Below are positions 32,733 through 44,586 of a DNA stretch of 64,000 bases, in pieces (positions within the stretch are counted from its first letter, which is position 1; each line of letters starts with the position of its first letter). This DNA is from Turnera subulata (Eukaryota; Streptophyta; Magnoliopsida; Malpighiales; Passifloraceae): assembly GCA_028386065.3 (NCBI GenBank), contig JAKUCV010000914.1:1-64000 (forward strand). The letters are read 5' to 3'. A model generated the notes under the pieces. That model was given only the letters and a program-made list of their open reading frames with translations, searched no databases and was not told the origin of the DNA. The translations under genes were made by a program, and so were the position numbers.

Positions 32733-33646
32733 TTATTATAAAAATGAGGGAGAAATTTACTATTTCATGGAATAATACAAAAAATATATTTATTAATTTA
32801 ATTTATATAATTTAGAATAATTTTTCTAAAAAAATAATGAACAATGAAAAATTAAGAAAAATCGTAATGAATATAAAGGGAGGTAAAAATTTTATTTTTC
32901 GAATTTATCATAAGAATTTAAAGGAAAAGAAGAGAAGAAATTGAATTAGCATAAATGTTTTTAAAAAATATCAAGTCTCATGAAAAAAATAAATAAAATA
33001 ATTTATTATGTGATTTAGCTGAATATTTAAATATTAAATGTTCTAATACAAATGAATGAAAAAATATGAAAATTTGAAAAACAAATTTATGAAAAATAAA
33101 TAGTAATATGAACTCAAAAAAATTTATAATTTTAGGATGTGATGTGAAAAAAATATTTATCGCCATTGAAAATTCTGTAAAAGAAACTTTACTTCATTTT
33201 ATTCTTAAAACAATTGATGTCTATATGTAAAGCTCAAGGAGAAAAAGTAATTTAGTGCAAGAAAGGAAAATAATGAATGAATAATTAATAATTTTTTTTG
33301 AAAATATCATATCAATTTAAAAAATAGAAAAAATTGGTCAATATAAATTTATATGAAAATTTTTAAATATTATGATTTAAACGCTAATCATATAGTCAAA
33401 CAAGTAAAAATTAATTATTGTAAGAAAATCTAACACATTCTTTAAGTGATAGAAATGTTGCATTACTTTAACTATTGGAGATTTATAAGTAGAAAAATGT
33501 AGAAAAAAATTTTGTACTTAATTAAAAATATTATACATAAAATATTGATAAAATGAATAAAAAATATTTTATAAAGAGTGCAAAAAATTATTAAATTGCT
33601 AATAAAATAAAAAAAAAAGCAAATAAAATCTTGTAAAAAAATAATT
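32733..33646. other. extremely AT-rich stretch, no gene seen
   Basis: Long runs of A and T with no coding, LTR or RNA signal that I can support. Confidence 0.6.
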
Positions 33647-34222
33647 AGTGGTAGTTGGTTATTTAGCTTAATTAGCTTACCATGAGTTTGATTGGTTTTG
33701 ATTATGACAAGCTATGGTTAAGATAATTATATTCTACTCTCTAAACACCTAAGCAAAACATGTCATCTGAATTTTTGAAGTTTGAAGTGAGTGGAATAGG
33801 CATGGGCAACAGAAATAGGCTTGTTGGGGAAACATGTATGAAAGATTGCTTTTAACCGACCATGGTGACCTTGGTTTTTGGTGTTACATATAAAACCTAG
33901 TATACTACTTCTTTTGTCTGCGTAGGAGCTTGATAAAAAATCTCATACCTTTCACAATGGTTCCTTTCGTTTCAATCCAACTTAGGATGATCAAACCTAG
34001 GAGTGAGCTAACATGTGCGGGTCATCTAGCTAGAAAATCCGAATATGAACGTTCTGGTGCCAATCATGCCAGATCCTGATGCAACTGACAGTGACCTTTG
34101 ACCATTGGATTTAGAGGCTTCTTCTTCCCCAGCCTTTATAAAGGAAGATTGAGGAACTCAACTAAGAGAAATTCTATTGATCAAGAAAGCTTGAGTTATA
34201 CTTGCAGTTCCCTATTGAGCCG
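33647..34222 (+). repeat. 5' portion of split LTR G
   Basis: From roughly TGGTAGTTGG (left limit uncertain) to GAGCCG. The part 33960-34215 aligns with LTR K (AACGTTCTGGTGCCAA, CAGTGACC, CTTGCAGTTC). It is interrupted by element D; the LTR resumes at 57124. Confidence 0.7.
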
Positions 34223-34538
34223 TGTCGAAAAATAGTGAGTCCACCCATAAGCGGTGCTCACTTAAGCCCAACCGGGCCCAACTAGTACAGTATATAAGCC
34301 ACCACAAGGGAGGCTGATATACTACTCATTGTACATATGTTGGGTAAACATAGATAACTTGCTTACTGCAATCTAGGGTTTAGACCGTGGAACGTAGGGG
34401 ACCGATCTGATATACTGTGACGGTCTCCACCGACCAGTGATTCAAGCCTTGACTCCCGATCCTGACAACGCTTCCGCTTCCACTGTTTACAGATAAGTCT
34501 TCTTATCTATGTTATGTATATGGACATGAATTCCTTCA
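34223..34538 (+). repeat. 5' LTR of element D (about 316 bp)
   Basis: Starts TGTCGAAAAATAGTGAGTCC and ends GACATGAATTCCTTC(A). A TATATAAGCCACC segment near 34291 is a plausible LTR TATA box. It matches 56795-57117 closely, with scattered substitutions and a 9-bp duplication (ATTGTACTC type) in the 3' copy. Confidence 0.9.
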
Positions 34539-34551
34539 TTGGTAGCAGAGC
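34539..34551 (+). other. primer-binding site of element D
   Basis: TTGGTAGCAGAGC directly after the LTR, one change from the common copia TTGGTATCAGAGC site complementary to initiator tRNA-Met. Confidence 0.8.
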
Positions 34552-34879
34552 CCTAGGCCTGTTTTCTGGTTGATTTATTGATTTTGTAGAAATCTAAAAT
34601 CAAGGTCTTGGAATGTTTTGTTCAATCAGATTGTCTTGTTCAATGTCGCTGTTCAGAAATTGGTTTGATCGCGTACTGTTCAGTTAATATATATTTCTAA
34701 TTAATTGAATGTTTACAGTATTGTATTTCTATGAAAAAACAAAATCCATATATATGATTGATTTGTTGTATATTCTTTACCAGTTACATGTTGGTCAAAT
34801 TGATTAATCTGTGTAATTGATCGTGGACAACAATTAATTGTATTATTGGTTTTTATTTGTGAATACTGGATTTTTTTTT

Positions 34880-35445
34880 TTTGGAAAACCCGAGAAGCCC
34901 ATTACCCATGCCCATCATGCTGCACATGGCGGCGGACAGGGTATGGGTTGCTGCAGACGACGGCAAGGTTCAAGGCTCACTGCACACGGTGGCGACCGAA
35001 CCGGGAGGGGACCCGCACCGCAGCACCACACACGGTGGATGCACGACACCGGCATGATTCCTAGTGACCGGAAGGATGACTTGAGGTGGTGTGGTGGCTC
35101 AGGAGACTGCGGCACGTCGACGAGGCTCCTGGGTTGCGACGGTTGAGCAAACCGAGAAGACGGCCAGAGCAGATGCTGGCGGCGTTTGTCGCTGTCGATT
35201 AGCTCCGCGTTCGTGCTTTCCTCTTCATTCGTCATTGCCGGTTGGGACGGGCGGTGCGGGCTACGAAGCACGATTTGTTGGCGTGTCCGGCAGCATGCGC
35301 GGCTGCTGTGGTGGCGTCCGTCGCCGCTACTTCTTCCCTGGGCGTAGCAGCCTCGTCCACTGTTGGCGGTGGATGTGAGCTCCAGTGGGAGCTCGACGAC
35401 GCTGTGAGATTTTGGAGAAGAAGATGCCTAGGGCATCCTTTTTGA
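34880..35445 (+). other. GC-rich leader island of element D
   Basis: A sharply bounded GC-rich block in otherwise AT-rich DNA, with CGGCGG, GGTGGCG and CTCCAGTGGGAGCTCGACGACG. Open frames exist on both strands, as expected of GC-rich sequence with few stops, and none shows a known domain. The position between primer-binding site and gag suggests an element leader, possibly containing captured sequence. Confidence 0.5.
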
Positions 35446-35699
35446 ATCTTACGGTTGAGATCGATTCAATCGTGTGGCTATGAGCGATTCAAAAAAAAAA
35501 AACAAGATAAGAAAAAAATTTTGAAGTGTCGGCAAGCCGAATAAGCCGGCTGGTTGAGATGAGTTGCTTCGCATCACACGAGCCGAGCCGACATTTGAGC
35601 CGGAAAGCCGTATGGGCTATGTGATTTTATGGGATTTGATACTCAATTTTAATTGGGTTGGACAAATTTAATGGGCAGAAGGCCTATTATGGACCATTT

Positions 35700-36355
35700 A
35701 TTTAAGACATAAGGTCTTACTAATTTTATTTTGTGTGGCCTATATTAAACATATGGTTTAATTAAAATTAATTTAGGCATACGGTCTAAATTTCTCTTTT
35801 ATGTGGCCTATAAAAATAAAATTGACTTATTTTAGACAGACGGTCTAAAATTATTTTTTTTTCCCTATCAACATATGGTTGAATAAAATAATATGGACTT
35901 ATTTTAGACATATGGTCTAAATTATTATTTTTATTGGGTTTGAAATCTAGTAAAATGACTAAAGTCTAATGATATATTTTTTTTAAAGATGGTCCTTTTA
36001 GACGTATGGTCTAAATTAAATTTCTTCTATTGACATATAGTCAAAGAAAATATAATAATAATAGACTCTTTTTAGACATATGGTCTATAAATTAATTTTA
36101 TTTTGGATTTATGACCTAAGTAAAATTAAATTGTCTGTATGAGACATATGGTTTATTTTAAATTTTATTTTTATGGGCTTACGGGCTAAATAAAATAAAA
36201 TTAGTCGAGACATGAGTCTTATAATATTATTATTTTATTAAAAGAGATGCTCAATATAAAAATAATTTTTTTTTTAGACACACGTTCTAAATAAATTTTA
36301 TTTTTATAACTGATCTTAGTAAAATTTGTCAATGTTAGACATACGGTCTAATCAT
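35700..36355 (+). repeat. array of imperfect palindromes around TAGACATATGGTCTA
   Basis: Around a dozen copies of TTTAGACATATGGTCTAAA or variants are spaced about 30-95 bp apart (for example near 35746, 35774, 35833, 35904, 35997, 36073, 36142, 36335), each separated by A/T-rich filler. Arms TTTAGAC and GTCTAAA pair around a 5-base core. Several variants change both arms (for example TAAACATATGGTTTA), keeping the pairing. Confidence 0.8.
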
Positions 36356-36399
36356 ATTTTATTTTATGGCATACGACTTAAAATAAAATTATGAACGGT

Positions 36400-37550
36400 T
36401 CCTTTTTTTTTTTTTTGAAAGATCCAGTTAAAGAATTAGTCTTATGGACTAATTCTCTTGGCAAAAATTTTGTATTTATGTTCCTTCACCAATAAAATAC
36501 AATCTAAATATTTATAGACCATTTTTTTTTGTGAATTTGGCACGAAAAATATTTACCCAATTGTTCAAGCATGAGTAATACACGAATACCTGCTTCAATG
36601 TTAATTGGTTTATCATTATGGATTAGTTGCTAATTAGTTTAGCATCTCATGTTAATTAGCTTAACATTGTTGGGTTGTTCAACTTATAATCCACGTGGGA
36701 TTATAAAATTGTGCTTGACAAATATGTTGTCTGGAGCATGATTAATGCTTAGTTTTGTTATTGGTTAAATTGATTTTCATTATCCATTCAACTTTAGGAC
36801 GATGACTGGGAAGATAGTGAACTTTCGACTCCGGGTTATGCATGTGATTATTAACTTAGCCAATCGAAGCTTAGCCTTATATATGTATATATGTTGAACA
36901 TTATACCTTATATGTGATCCTTGTGTATTTTATTCGTTAAATATAATTACTGCTTCATAAGTTATTGTCGCATAGTTCAACATATGGTTGATGCTTAATG
37001 ACGATAATTATGAAATCTGGAATTTAGTATTCCAATATGTGCTGGTAGAGCAAAAGTGCTCTTGTGATCATCAATATAGTCATGAAAGTTGGAGACAGAT
37101 CAGTAGGACAAGCCATACAATGCAAAGTACTGTTGTAACAAAAGTATTACAATGATGACCAAAAGGGTCATTTTCCCAATGACGAAATTGGGTAGTACGA
37201 TGTGATACTTTACTTTGCATGAGCTAGCAAACTTTGTGTTTGCGGCAGTTTTTGTTTTGTTTGTAACTGAATATAATTCTTAGTGAACTATAGACTCAGT
37301 AGTCACAGATTACATTGTATGGAGATGTGATACCTGATCAACATTAAGTCTCACATGGAGATTAAACATTTGACATGTAAGTAACAACAATAAGGTGTTG
37401 CTTAAATACTCATATCATACAAGTTAGTCTTGTGTAACATATGAGATATGATCTTACATGATAGAAGTCTTTTCTAACATATCTTGGTTTTAGGAACCAT
37501 ACATGCTTTCATGAAAAATTATAAAATTGATTCTGGTTCAATTTTATATG
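36400..37550. other. decayed gag region of element D
   Basis: No readable Gag block. It lies between the leader repeats and integrase traces, where gag should be. Stops occur in all frames. Confidence 0.4.
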
Positions 37551-37564
37551 GCTTTAGTCTTATT

Positions 37565-37815
37565 ACCGAATAATGCTAGATTTGGTCATACGGACCATCA
37601 GAGAATGCCAAAGTTAGCAAATAATGTTTGCTTCCTAGCATTATACAAGTAGAATTGTCTGCTTGTGAGTGTTATCTAGCAGATTATTGACCATCCGGTA
37701 AAGTAATGGAAGCCAGCTCTTCGTTGCTATTTGTCAGCCTGGACATCTGTGGGTCAATTCATGTTTGGACTAGGCACTAAGCATGCTATTCACTTTTTCA
37801 TTATACCCAACTACA
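37565..37815 (+). pseudogene. integrase remnant (element D)
   Basis: Short matches in shifting frames: FGHTDHQRMPKLANN (zinc-finger His region, cf. LGH..) and SLLFVSLDICGSIHV, which corresponds to the copia integrase block with the first catalytic Asp (LIHSDICGPxxV). It is too decayed to hold further motifs. Interrupted 300 bp later by element C. Confidence 0.5.
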
Positions 37816-38126
37816 TCTATTTATTTTTCTAATTTTTTGAGGCATTAAGTTGCTTCTTAAGCTATATGAGCTTAATAGAAAATTAATTAGATACGACGAT
37901 ATTAGATTTTCATACTAATTGTGATCGTTATATCGATCCAATTAGTGGGGTATGTGATGAATGGGTATAGTGCATTAATTGACTATTCCCAATACTCTAT
38001 AATAAAATGTGTTATAGAGTGATGTGATGGAAAGCTTTTGTAATGGTTAAGTAATTGAGGGCACAAACTTTATTAGCACATGGGTAATGTTTGCTTGCTG
38101 CCTATCTACTTAACAGTATGCCTACA

Positions 38127-39668
38127 TGTAAGTAACTGGGCATGCAAACTTGACAATCAAATGCAGCGGAAAAACCCAGAAACCATGGAGGATCCAAGTG
38201 AAAGTAACTAAACCGAGTAACAATTTTTTCGTACCTGAATCGGTTGAGATCTTTCACTCAACTGTTGTGCCGAATCAGCTAGAGCCGGAAAGAAATCCCG
38301 CCCCTCTACGGTATCCACATGAACCGTCGATCTCTGGTCGGAAAACATCTCATGATCTCCAACCCGAGCACTCCCGAACCGTTTTGCTAGCTACGGATTT
38401 CCGGGAGCTATGTGGTGTTTCTTTCTTTCTCAAAGAATGGGTGTGTAATCTGAATTGTGTGTGAATGTTGTGTGTGTTGATAATCTGATCATCAAGCCCT
38501 ATTTATACACACAATTAATGCATAGATTAATGAGACAATGGCCAACATCATCATGCATTAACCACATGATTATACTTTAAGTCTAATCATGTCTCCACTA
38601 TGTCTTAATGCTCCACGAAGCATTAATGGATGCTCCACTAAGCATTAATGGGATTACACATCATATGACATTAATTTTGGTTCAATAATTCTGATAATTA
38701 GCGAACAAAATGAGTCCAAAACGACCTGGTCCAACCATAGTCCAACCAAGGTTCAACCATGGTCCACCCACTTGGTCGAACCACGGTCCAACCATAGTTC
38801 AACCACCTGCTCGAATCAACAGTTCTAAGTGTGTGACCCTGTAGGCACTTTTAATTTTTGGCAATAATTGTAAAATCTCATTTTACAATTATAAACAATG
38901 AGCGGTGTCTAGCAACACATCATTGCTACCCAAACGACAAGATCAGTACTGATTCAATATGCCTCGGAAGCATGTCATCGTCCTTTCGTCACATTATCAA
39001 GATTAAACAAGAGACATGGAATAAACCAATCTCGTATATGTTTAATCTAAGTTTCTTGATCCCCGAGTTAACTGTGTAAAACAGATACTAATGATATCAC
39101 CATATCACATAATCCGAGCATGGCCACGCATTTACAGTTCAACTCTATCAAGAGGCCCAACTGATAATATACCCGTTATATGGATTGGACGAATTCCATC
39201 TTGATCATACAAAACCCACTACACACTTATCATATACCCAATGATTACACTAAGGTCTACTCAGTTACGAATAGCCAAGAGTAATATCAAAGTATATGAC
39301 TAACATGTTGGGAACCTTGATGATCTCAGGTCAAAGGACAATACATATAAGAACCACTAATGACAATCATATAACGTTCCATGCAGTGTTCTTATGTTGG
39401 GTCAGTCCAGACCACAAGTTCTCTAACTTGTACCCGTATGTAGAATTCATATCTCTTATAATTCTCAACATACGCTAGTCTTAATTTATTATTACAACCC
39501 ATCCATAATAATAATCGACTAGGGACATTTAAGAATATAAAATATTCTAGGGTTATAAATATGTGCAAGCGTTTATCACATAAACATATTTATTGGAATA
39601 ACCTTAATGTATATACATGACTATATACAATCATCCAATGATTGACTTTTGGGCATATTACACTAACA
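38127..39668 (-). repeat. 3' LTR of element C (1542 bp)
   Basis: Preceded on the minus strand by the purine-rich GCAAATGGGAGAT, its polypurine tract, at 39669-39681. Nearly identical to 44587-46129. Confidence 0.95.
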
Positions 39669-39749
39669 ATCTCCCATTTGCACTAAAGCCAATCATCCAT
39701 GTATCTAATACCAATGGATGTAGCATGACCATCATGCTTCCGCTATGTG

Positions 39750-40154
39750 AGAGGCTTTGTCAATGGATCAGCTATAGAGTTCTTAGAAGGAACTTTGCAC
39801 AACCTCAGTTGTAGAGTCGGTAACTGTTTCTTGCTTGGAACTCTTTCAGCAAACAGCACCACCTCCAAGACAAAACACATAACCTGATTGCGATCTAAAA
39901 TCATCCTTGTCTGTTTGGAAGCTAGCAACTGTGTAACCCTTTATAACAAGCTCATCAACGCTTCCATAGACAAGGAATGCATCCTTAGTCCTTCTCAAGT
40001 ACTTAAGGATGTTCTTAACCGCTGTCCAGTGACTTTCACCGGGATCAGATTGATATCTGCTTGTGACACTCAAAGCATATGTGACTTCCGGTCGAGTACA
40101 TAGCATGGCATACATGATAGATCCTATTACAGATGCATAAGGGATCTTACTCAT
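39750..40154 (-). pseudogene. RNase H region with internal deletion (element C)
   Basis: PYASVIGSIMYAMLCTRPEVTYALSV, SHWTAVKNILKYLRRTKDAF and KGYTVASF (the Asp of GYTDASF is changed to Val) are followed after TDSTTEV by CKVPSKNSIADPLTKPL in another frame. The middle of RNase H between these points, about 70 residues, is deleted, at the same place as in element B. Confidence 0.85.
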
Positions 40155-40193
40155 CTGCTCTCTCTCCTTAGATGTACTAGGACATTGGTTCTT

Positions 40194-41115
40194 TTAGAGA
40201 GATATGCCATATGACATGGGCAAGAAACCTTTCTTGGAATCTTGCATGCTAAACCTCTTTAGCACTTTGTCAATATATGTACTTTTACTTAGCCCAAGAA
40301 GCTTTTTGGAACTATCTCTATAGATCTTTATACTTAGCACGCAGGCAGCTTGTCCTAAGTCCTTCATTGAGAAATTCTTTCCTAACCAAGTCTTTACAGA
40401 CTGTAGTGTTTGAATATCATTCCCAATGAGCAGAATGTCGTCAACATACAATAACAAGAAAACGATAATGCTCCCACTAACCTTCTTGTAAACACATGGT
40501 TCATCTTCATTTTTAATGAAACTAAACTCTTTGATCACTTCATTAAAACGAAGATTCTAACTCCTAGAAGCTTGCTTCAATCCATAAATGGATCTTTGCA
40601 ACTTGCATACCATATTAGCATTCTCTGGATCGCCAAACCTTCAGGTTGTGTCATGTACACATCCTTAAAAGATTTCCATTAAGGAAAGCGGTTTTGACAT
40701 CCATTTGCCATATCTCATAATCATGGTATGCTGCTATAGCAAATAGAGTCCGGATGGATTTAACCATGGCAACTGGCGAGAAAGTTTCATCATAGTCAAT
40801 ACCATGAACTTGCTTGAAACCTTTCGCAACCAGTCGCCCTTTAAAGGTAATCACATTACCATCCATGTCGGTCTTTTTCTTAAAGACCCATTTGCACCCT
40901 ATGGGTTTTACCCCTTCAGGTGGATCAACCAAGGTCCATACCTTGTTTTCATACATGGATTCCATCTCCGAATTCATGGCTTCTAGCCACTTCTTAGAGT
41001 CTGGTCCCGTAATTGCTTGCTGATAGGAAGTGGGCTCATTCTCATCAAAGAGCATCACGTTTCCAGTATGAGTCATAAGAAATCCACCGAGTCCTATCAG
41101 ACCTACGCGGTCCAT
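40194..41115 (-). pseudogene. copia reverse transcriptase (element C)
   Basis: Frames 40651-41115 and 40194-40538. They carry KKWLEAMNSEMESMYENKVW, KGRLVAKGFKQVHGIDYDET, WQMDVKTAFLNGN with the first Asp, and LLLYVDDILLIGND with the catalytic pair. The SIYGLKQAS block lies in the gap between the frames, after a frameshift. A stop ends the second frame after SYGISL. Confidence 0.9.
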
Positions 41116-42178
41116 GTGTTACAGGTACAAGATTCTCACCCACAACAACTTGTGGTTCCTGTCCTTGTTCCATCTCAGCCTCAATACCTCGAACTTCTTC
41201 GAGTTCTATTTTCCTCCCACTGATCTCTCTAGAAATAAATTCTCTGTCTAGAAAAATAGCAGTACGAGCAACAAACACTTTGTGCTCTGTGGGATTATAG
41301 AAATAATATCCTTTAGTTTCCTTAGGATATCCAACAAAAAGGCACTTGTCAGATTTAGGGCCGAGTTTGTCTGATGCTTGACGTATCACGTAAGCCTCAC
41401 AACCCCAAATCCTCATAAAAGACAAATTGGGATGCTTCCCAGTCCATATCTCATATGGTGTCTTTTCAACGGATTTAGATGGAACACGGTTAAGTGTAAA
41501 TCCAGCACTCAATAATGCATGTCCCCAAAATGAAGAAGGAAGGTCAGCTTGATTCATCATAGAACGAACCATGTCTAACAAAGTTCTATTCCTCCTTTCA
41601 GATATACCATTTCATTGAGGCGTACCTGGTGGAGTAAGTTGTGATACAATACCACATTGCTTTAGATGATCAAGAAAATCTCGGTCTAAGTATTCACCTC
41701 CTCGATCAGATCGAAGCATTTTAATACTCTTGCCGAGTTGATTCTGTACTTCACTCTTGAATTCTTTGAACTTTTCAAAGGATCCTGACTTGTGCTTCAT
41801 TAGATACACATAGCCATATCTACTGTAATCATCAGTAAATGTAATGAAGTATTGAAATCCACCTCTAGCCTGTGTTGACATAGGTCTGCATACATCAGAA
41901 TGTATAAGACCTAACAAGTCCGAAGCTCTTTCACCTTTACCAGCAAAAAGAGCTTTCGTCATTTTGCCTAATAAACATGACTCACATGTCTCATATGATT
42001 CAAAATCAAATGAGACTAAAAGTCCATCTTTATGGAGTTTAGAAATACGAGTCTCGTTTATATGGCCCAATCGCCAATGCCAGAGATAGGTTTCATTAGA
42101 ATCGTTTAATCTAACCTTCTTCGTATTAATGTTATAGATTGGTGTTTCTAGGTTTAGAACGTACAAACCATTCCTCAA
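41045..42178 (-). pseudogene. integrase (element C)
   Basis: Frame 41612-42178 has the zinc-finger residues (WHWRLGHIN, CESC) and two catalytic Asp (HSDVC, RSDRGGEY). After one stop near 41612 (PQW to a stop), frame 41045-41581 continues LLDMVRSMMNQADLP, KTPYEIWTGKHPN and LFVGYPKETKGYYFYNP. The element B stop after KETKG is absent here, so the family ancestor was open at that point. Confidence 0.9.
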
Positions 42179-42200
42179 ATATGCACCACCTTAATAAATA

Positions 42201-43394
42201 TCATTGAAATAAATAGAACAACAATTGTTCTTTATTATACAAGAAAAAACCTTTCTTGTCCAGACAAGAAACAAAAATCAAATTCCTGCTTATGGTAGGA
42301 ACATAATAACAATCGTCAAGTTCTAAAACGAAACTACTCGGTAAGGGTAGATGGTAAGTCCCTACGGCTAATGCAGCAACTCTTGCTCCATTTCCAATGC
42401 GCAGGTCTATCTCTCCCTTTGCTAATCTTCTACTCTTTCTCAGTTCCTGCACATTTACACAAATGTGAGAACCACATCCGGTATCTAATACACATGATGC
42501 AGAGATAGAGATATTAGCCTCTATAAAAAAAATACCTGAAGCGGAAGTCTTACTTCCCTTATGTTTCTTCACCTCTTCAAGGTAAATAGGGCAGTTACGC
42601 TTCCAATGGCCAGGTTTGTTGCAATGGAAATATTGTCCTTCCTTTGCAATACCACCTTGGGATTTCAGCACATGGGAACAAGAAGATGCACATGCACTAA
42701 AATTTTTGGCACATTTCTTCTTCTTGTAAAACTTGGCTTTACCCTTTCCTTTGCCATTTCCAACCATCAGTATGCTGTTGGATCTATTTGCCTTCATCCG
42801 TTGCTCAACTGTTCCTAACATGTTAAGCAACTAAGACAAGGATTTGTCAAGATGATTCATATTGAAATTCATGACAAATTGGCTGTAATTATCCGGCAAC
42901 GATTGCAGGACTAGATCAACAGCCAACTCCTTTTGCAAAGGAAAACCTAGACCCTCAAGGCTCTCAATGTATTCAATCATTTTGAGCACATAAGGTCTCA
43001 CCGGTGATGACACAGCCATCTTGCATTGGAACAATGCCTTAGAGGTCTCATACCTCTCATGCCTTGCTTGCTCTTCAAAAAGCATTTTCAGATGTTCGAT
43101 CATATTGAACGCATCCAAGTTCTCATGTTGCTTCTAAAGCTTAGAGTCCATGATAACAAGCATAAGGCATGCAACATCCAATGCATCATTAACATGCTTC
43201 TTGTAAGCATCTCTTTCTGCCCTAGGAGCAGTAGGCACCGGTTCATTAGGAACAGGCCCTTCAAGGACATACAACTTCTTTTCTTGTTTGAGGACTATCC
43301 TCAAATTGCGATGCCACTTAGGGAAGTTATTCCCATTAAGTTTTTCCTTCTCAAGGACAGATCGCAGTGATTGTGTACTAGTGTTTTGTGCCAT
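42201..43394 (-). pseudogene. gag and protease (element C)
   Basis: Three frames, 43134-43394, 42831-43118 and 42201-42830, encode Gag and protease. N-terminus MAQNTSTQSLRSVLEKEKLN, core MIEHLKMLFEEQARHERYET, zinc knuckle (first Cys replaced by Tyr: YFHCNKPGHWKRNC), protease CVLDTGCGSHIC. Two single stops and one frameshift near 42200 interrupt it. Confidence 0.9.
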
Positions 43395-44586
43395 GATAAC
43401 TCTACAACATTGATCAACTCACACAAATAAGAGTCATGTATACATAAATCATTTAACAAGGAATTCTATTAAATGATGCTCCTACTACATAAATCAAGAT
43501 AATTATAAGTAGGCCAAGATCCATATTTCACTACAAGATAAGTCAGCTTTGGCTGATCACCTATATCATAGTTATTTAGGTAGACAACTCTTGTCAATTA
43601 CATCTTATGTAACTCTTGGATAGTTGAGTGAACAAAACTTGTTCTTGTCTATCTCATAGACTTAGCTCAACTCCTTGCCTCTAGGTCCTCAATCCTATTG
43701 AGATGACCTAGTTAAGTTCAATCCATAACAAGCAGTTCAGGTATTACAATTATCCCATCGCACCTTGCTAGGATAAATATTGGCACCTTGCTTTGGCAAA
43801 ACCTACCAAGTATTGATCTAAGCAATGATGAGTGCTTATCATGGAAGGCAACACAAGAGGAACTTAATATTTACATCAACATATTATTCCTATACATCAT
43901 ATGCATGTTCTTGATAAATCATATATTGATGTTTTGTAGATTTGGAAACCAAAAATACATAAGAACATCGATGTCTAACATTGAACATCGATGTTGTGAG
44001 AATCTGATTCTCCCAACTACTTGGCAGTGTTAAAGAACATCGAAGTTTAACTTATGATCAAAGACTGACTAGCTCCTCGATCTAGGAAATTTCTTGTGGT
44101 GAATAGTGCCCGTACAAGAAGTGAATTGAACTGATTCGATAATTCCCAGGAAAGATGGCGTAGCCAATCTCCTAAGACAGAATTATCATTCCAAGATAAA
44201 TCCCCAGGAAAGATAGGAGGAACAAAGGTTCACTTAAAACCCAACCTCCTAGACAGGACTCACTTGCACAGTGTATTAATTCACAACCTTGCACCTGACA
44301 AAGGACGACAATCAATCTATGCGAAAACCGACAATCGATTTTCCTTGTCGAACTCATTCGACTTACTGCCAAAAACACCTTGATTGATATCACGTACCAT
44401 TCAAGTACTTGTTGTCAAACACTTTTGACAAAACAAACCTCAACATATATCACACATACAAAAACGAATTCAACATATCATGAACATGCTACATCACATA
44501 CAGCATATCATATATATCAATATGAGCATATCATACATATGCACAACAAATTCGGTTTAGCGTTTCACAAGAGGCTCCGCTACCAC
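43395..44586 (-). other. leader of element C with primer-binding site
   Basis: Untranslated leader between the 5' LTR and gag. GTGGTAGCGGAGCC, the primer-binding site, occupies 44573-44586 on the minus strand. A perfect AACATCGATGTT lies at 43984-43995 and a one-base variant at 43973-43984, corresponding to the edge of the palindrome array of element B. Confidence 0.8.

Noticed and set aside
34838..35445. Several ORFs in the GC-rich island as a host gene
   Set aside because: GC-rich DNA has few stops on either strand; no domain, no splice pattern, and the place is an element leader.
38150..38464. 104-aa ORF found in both LTRs of element C (also 44610-44924)
   Set aside because: An LTR-internal open frame duplicated with the LTR; no conserved domain seen.
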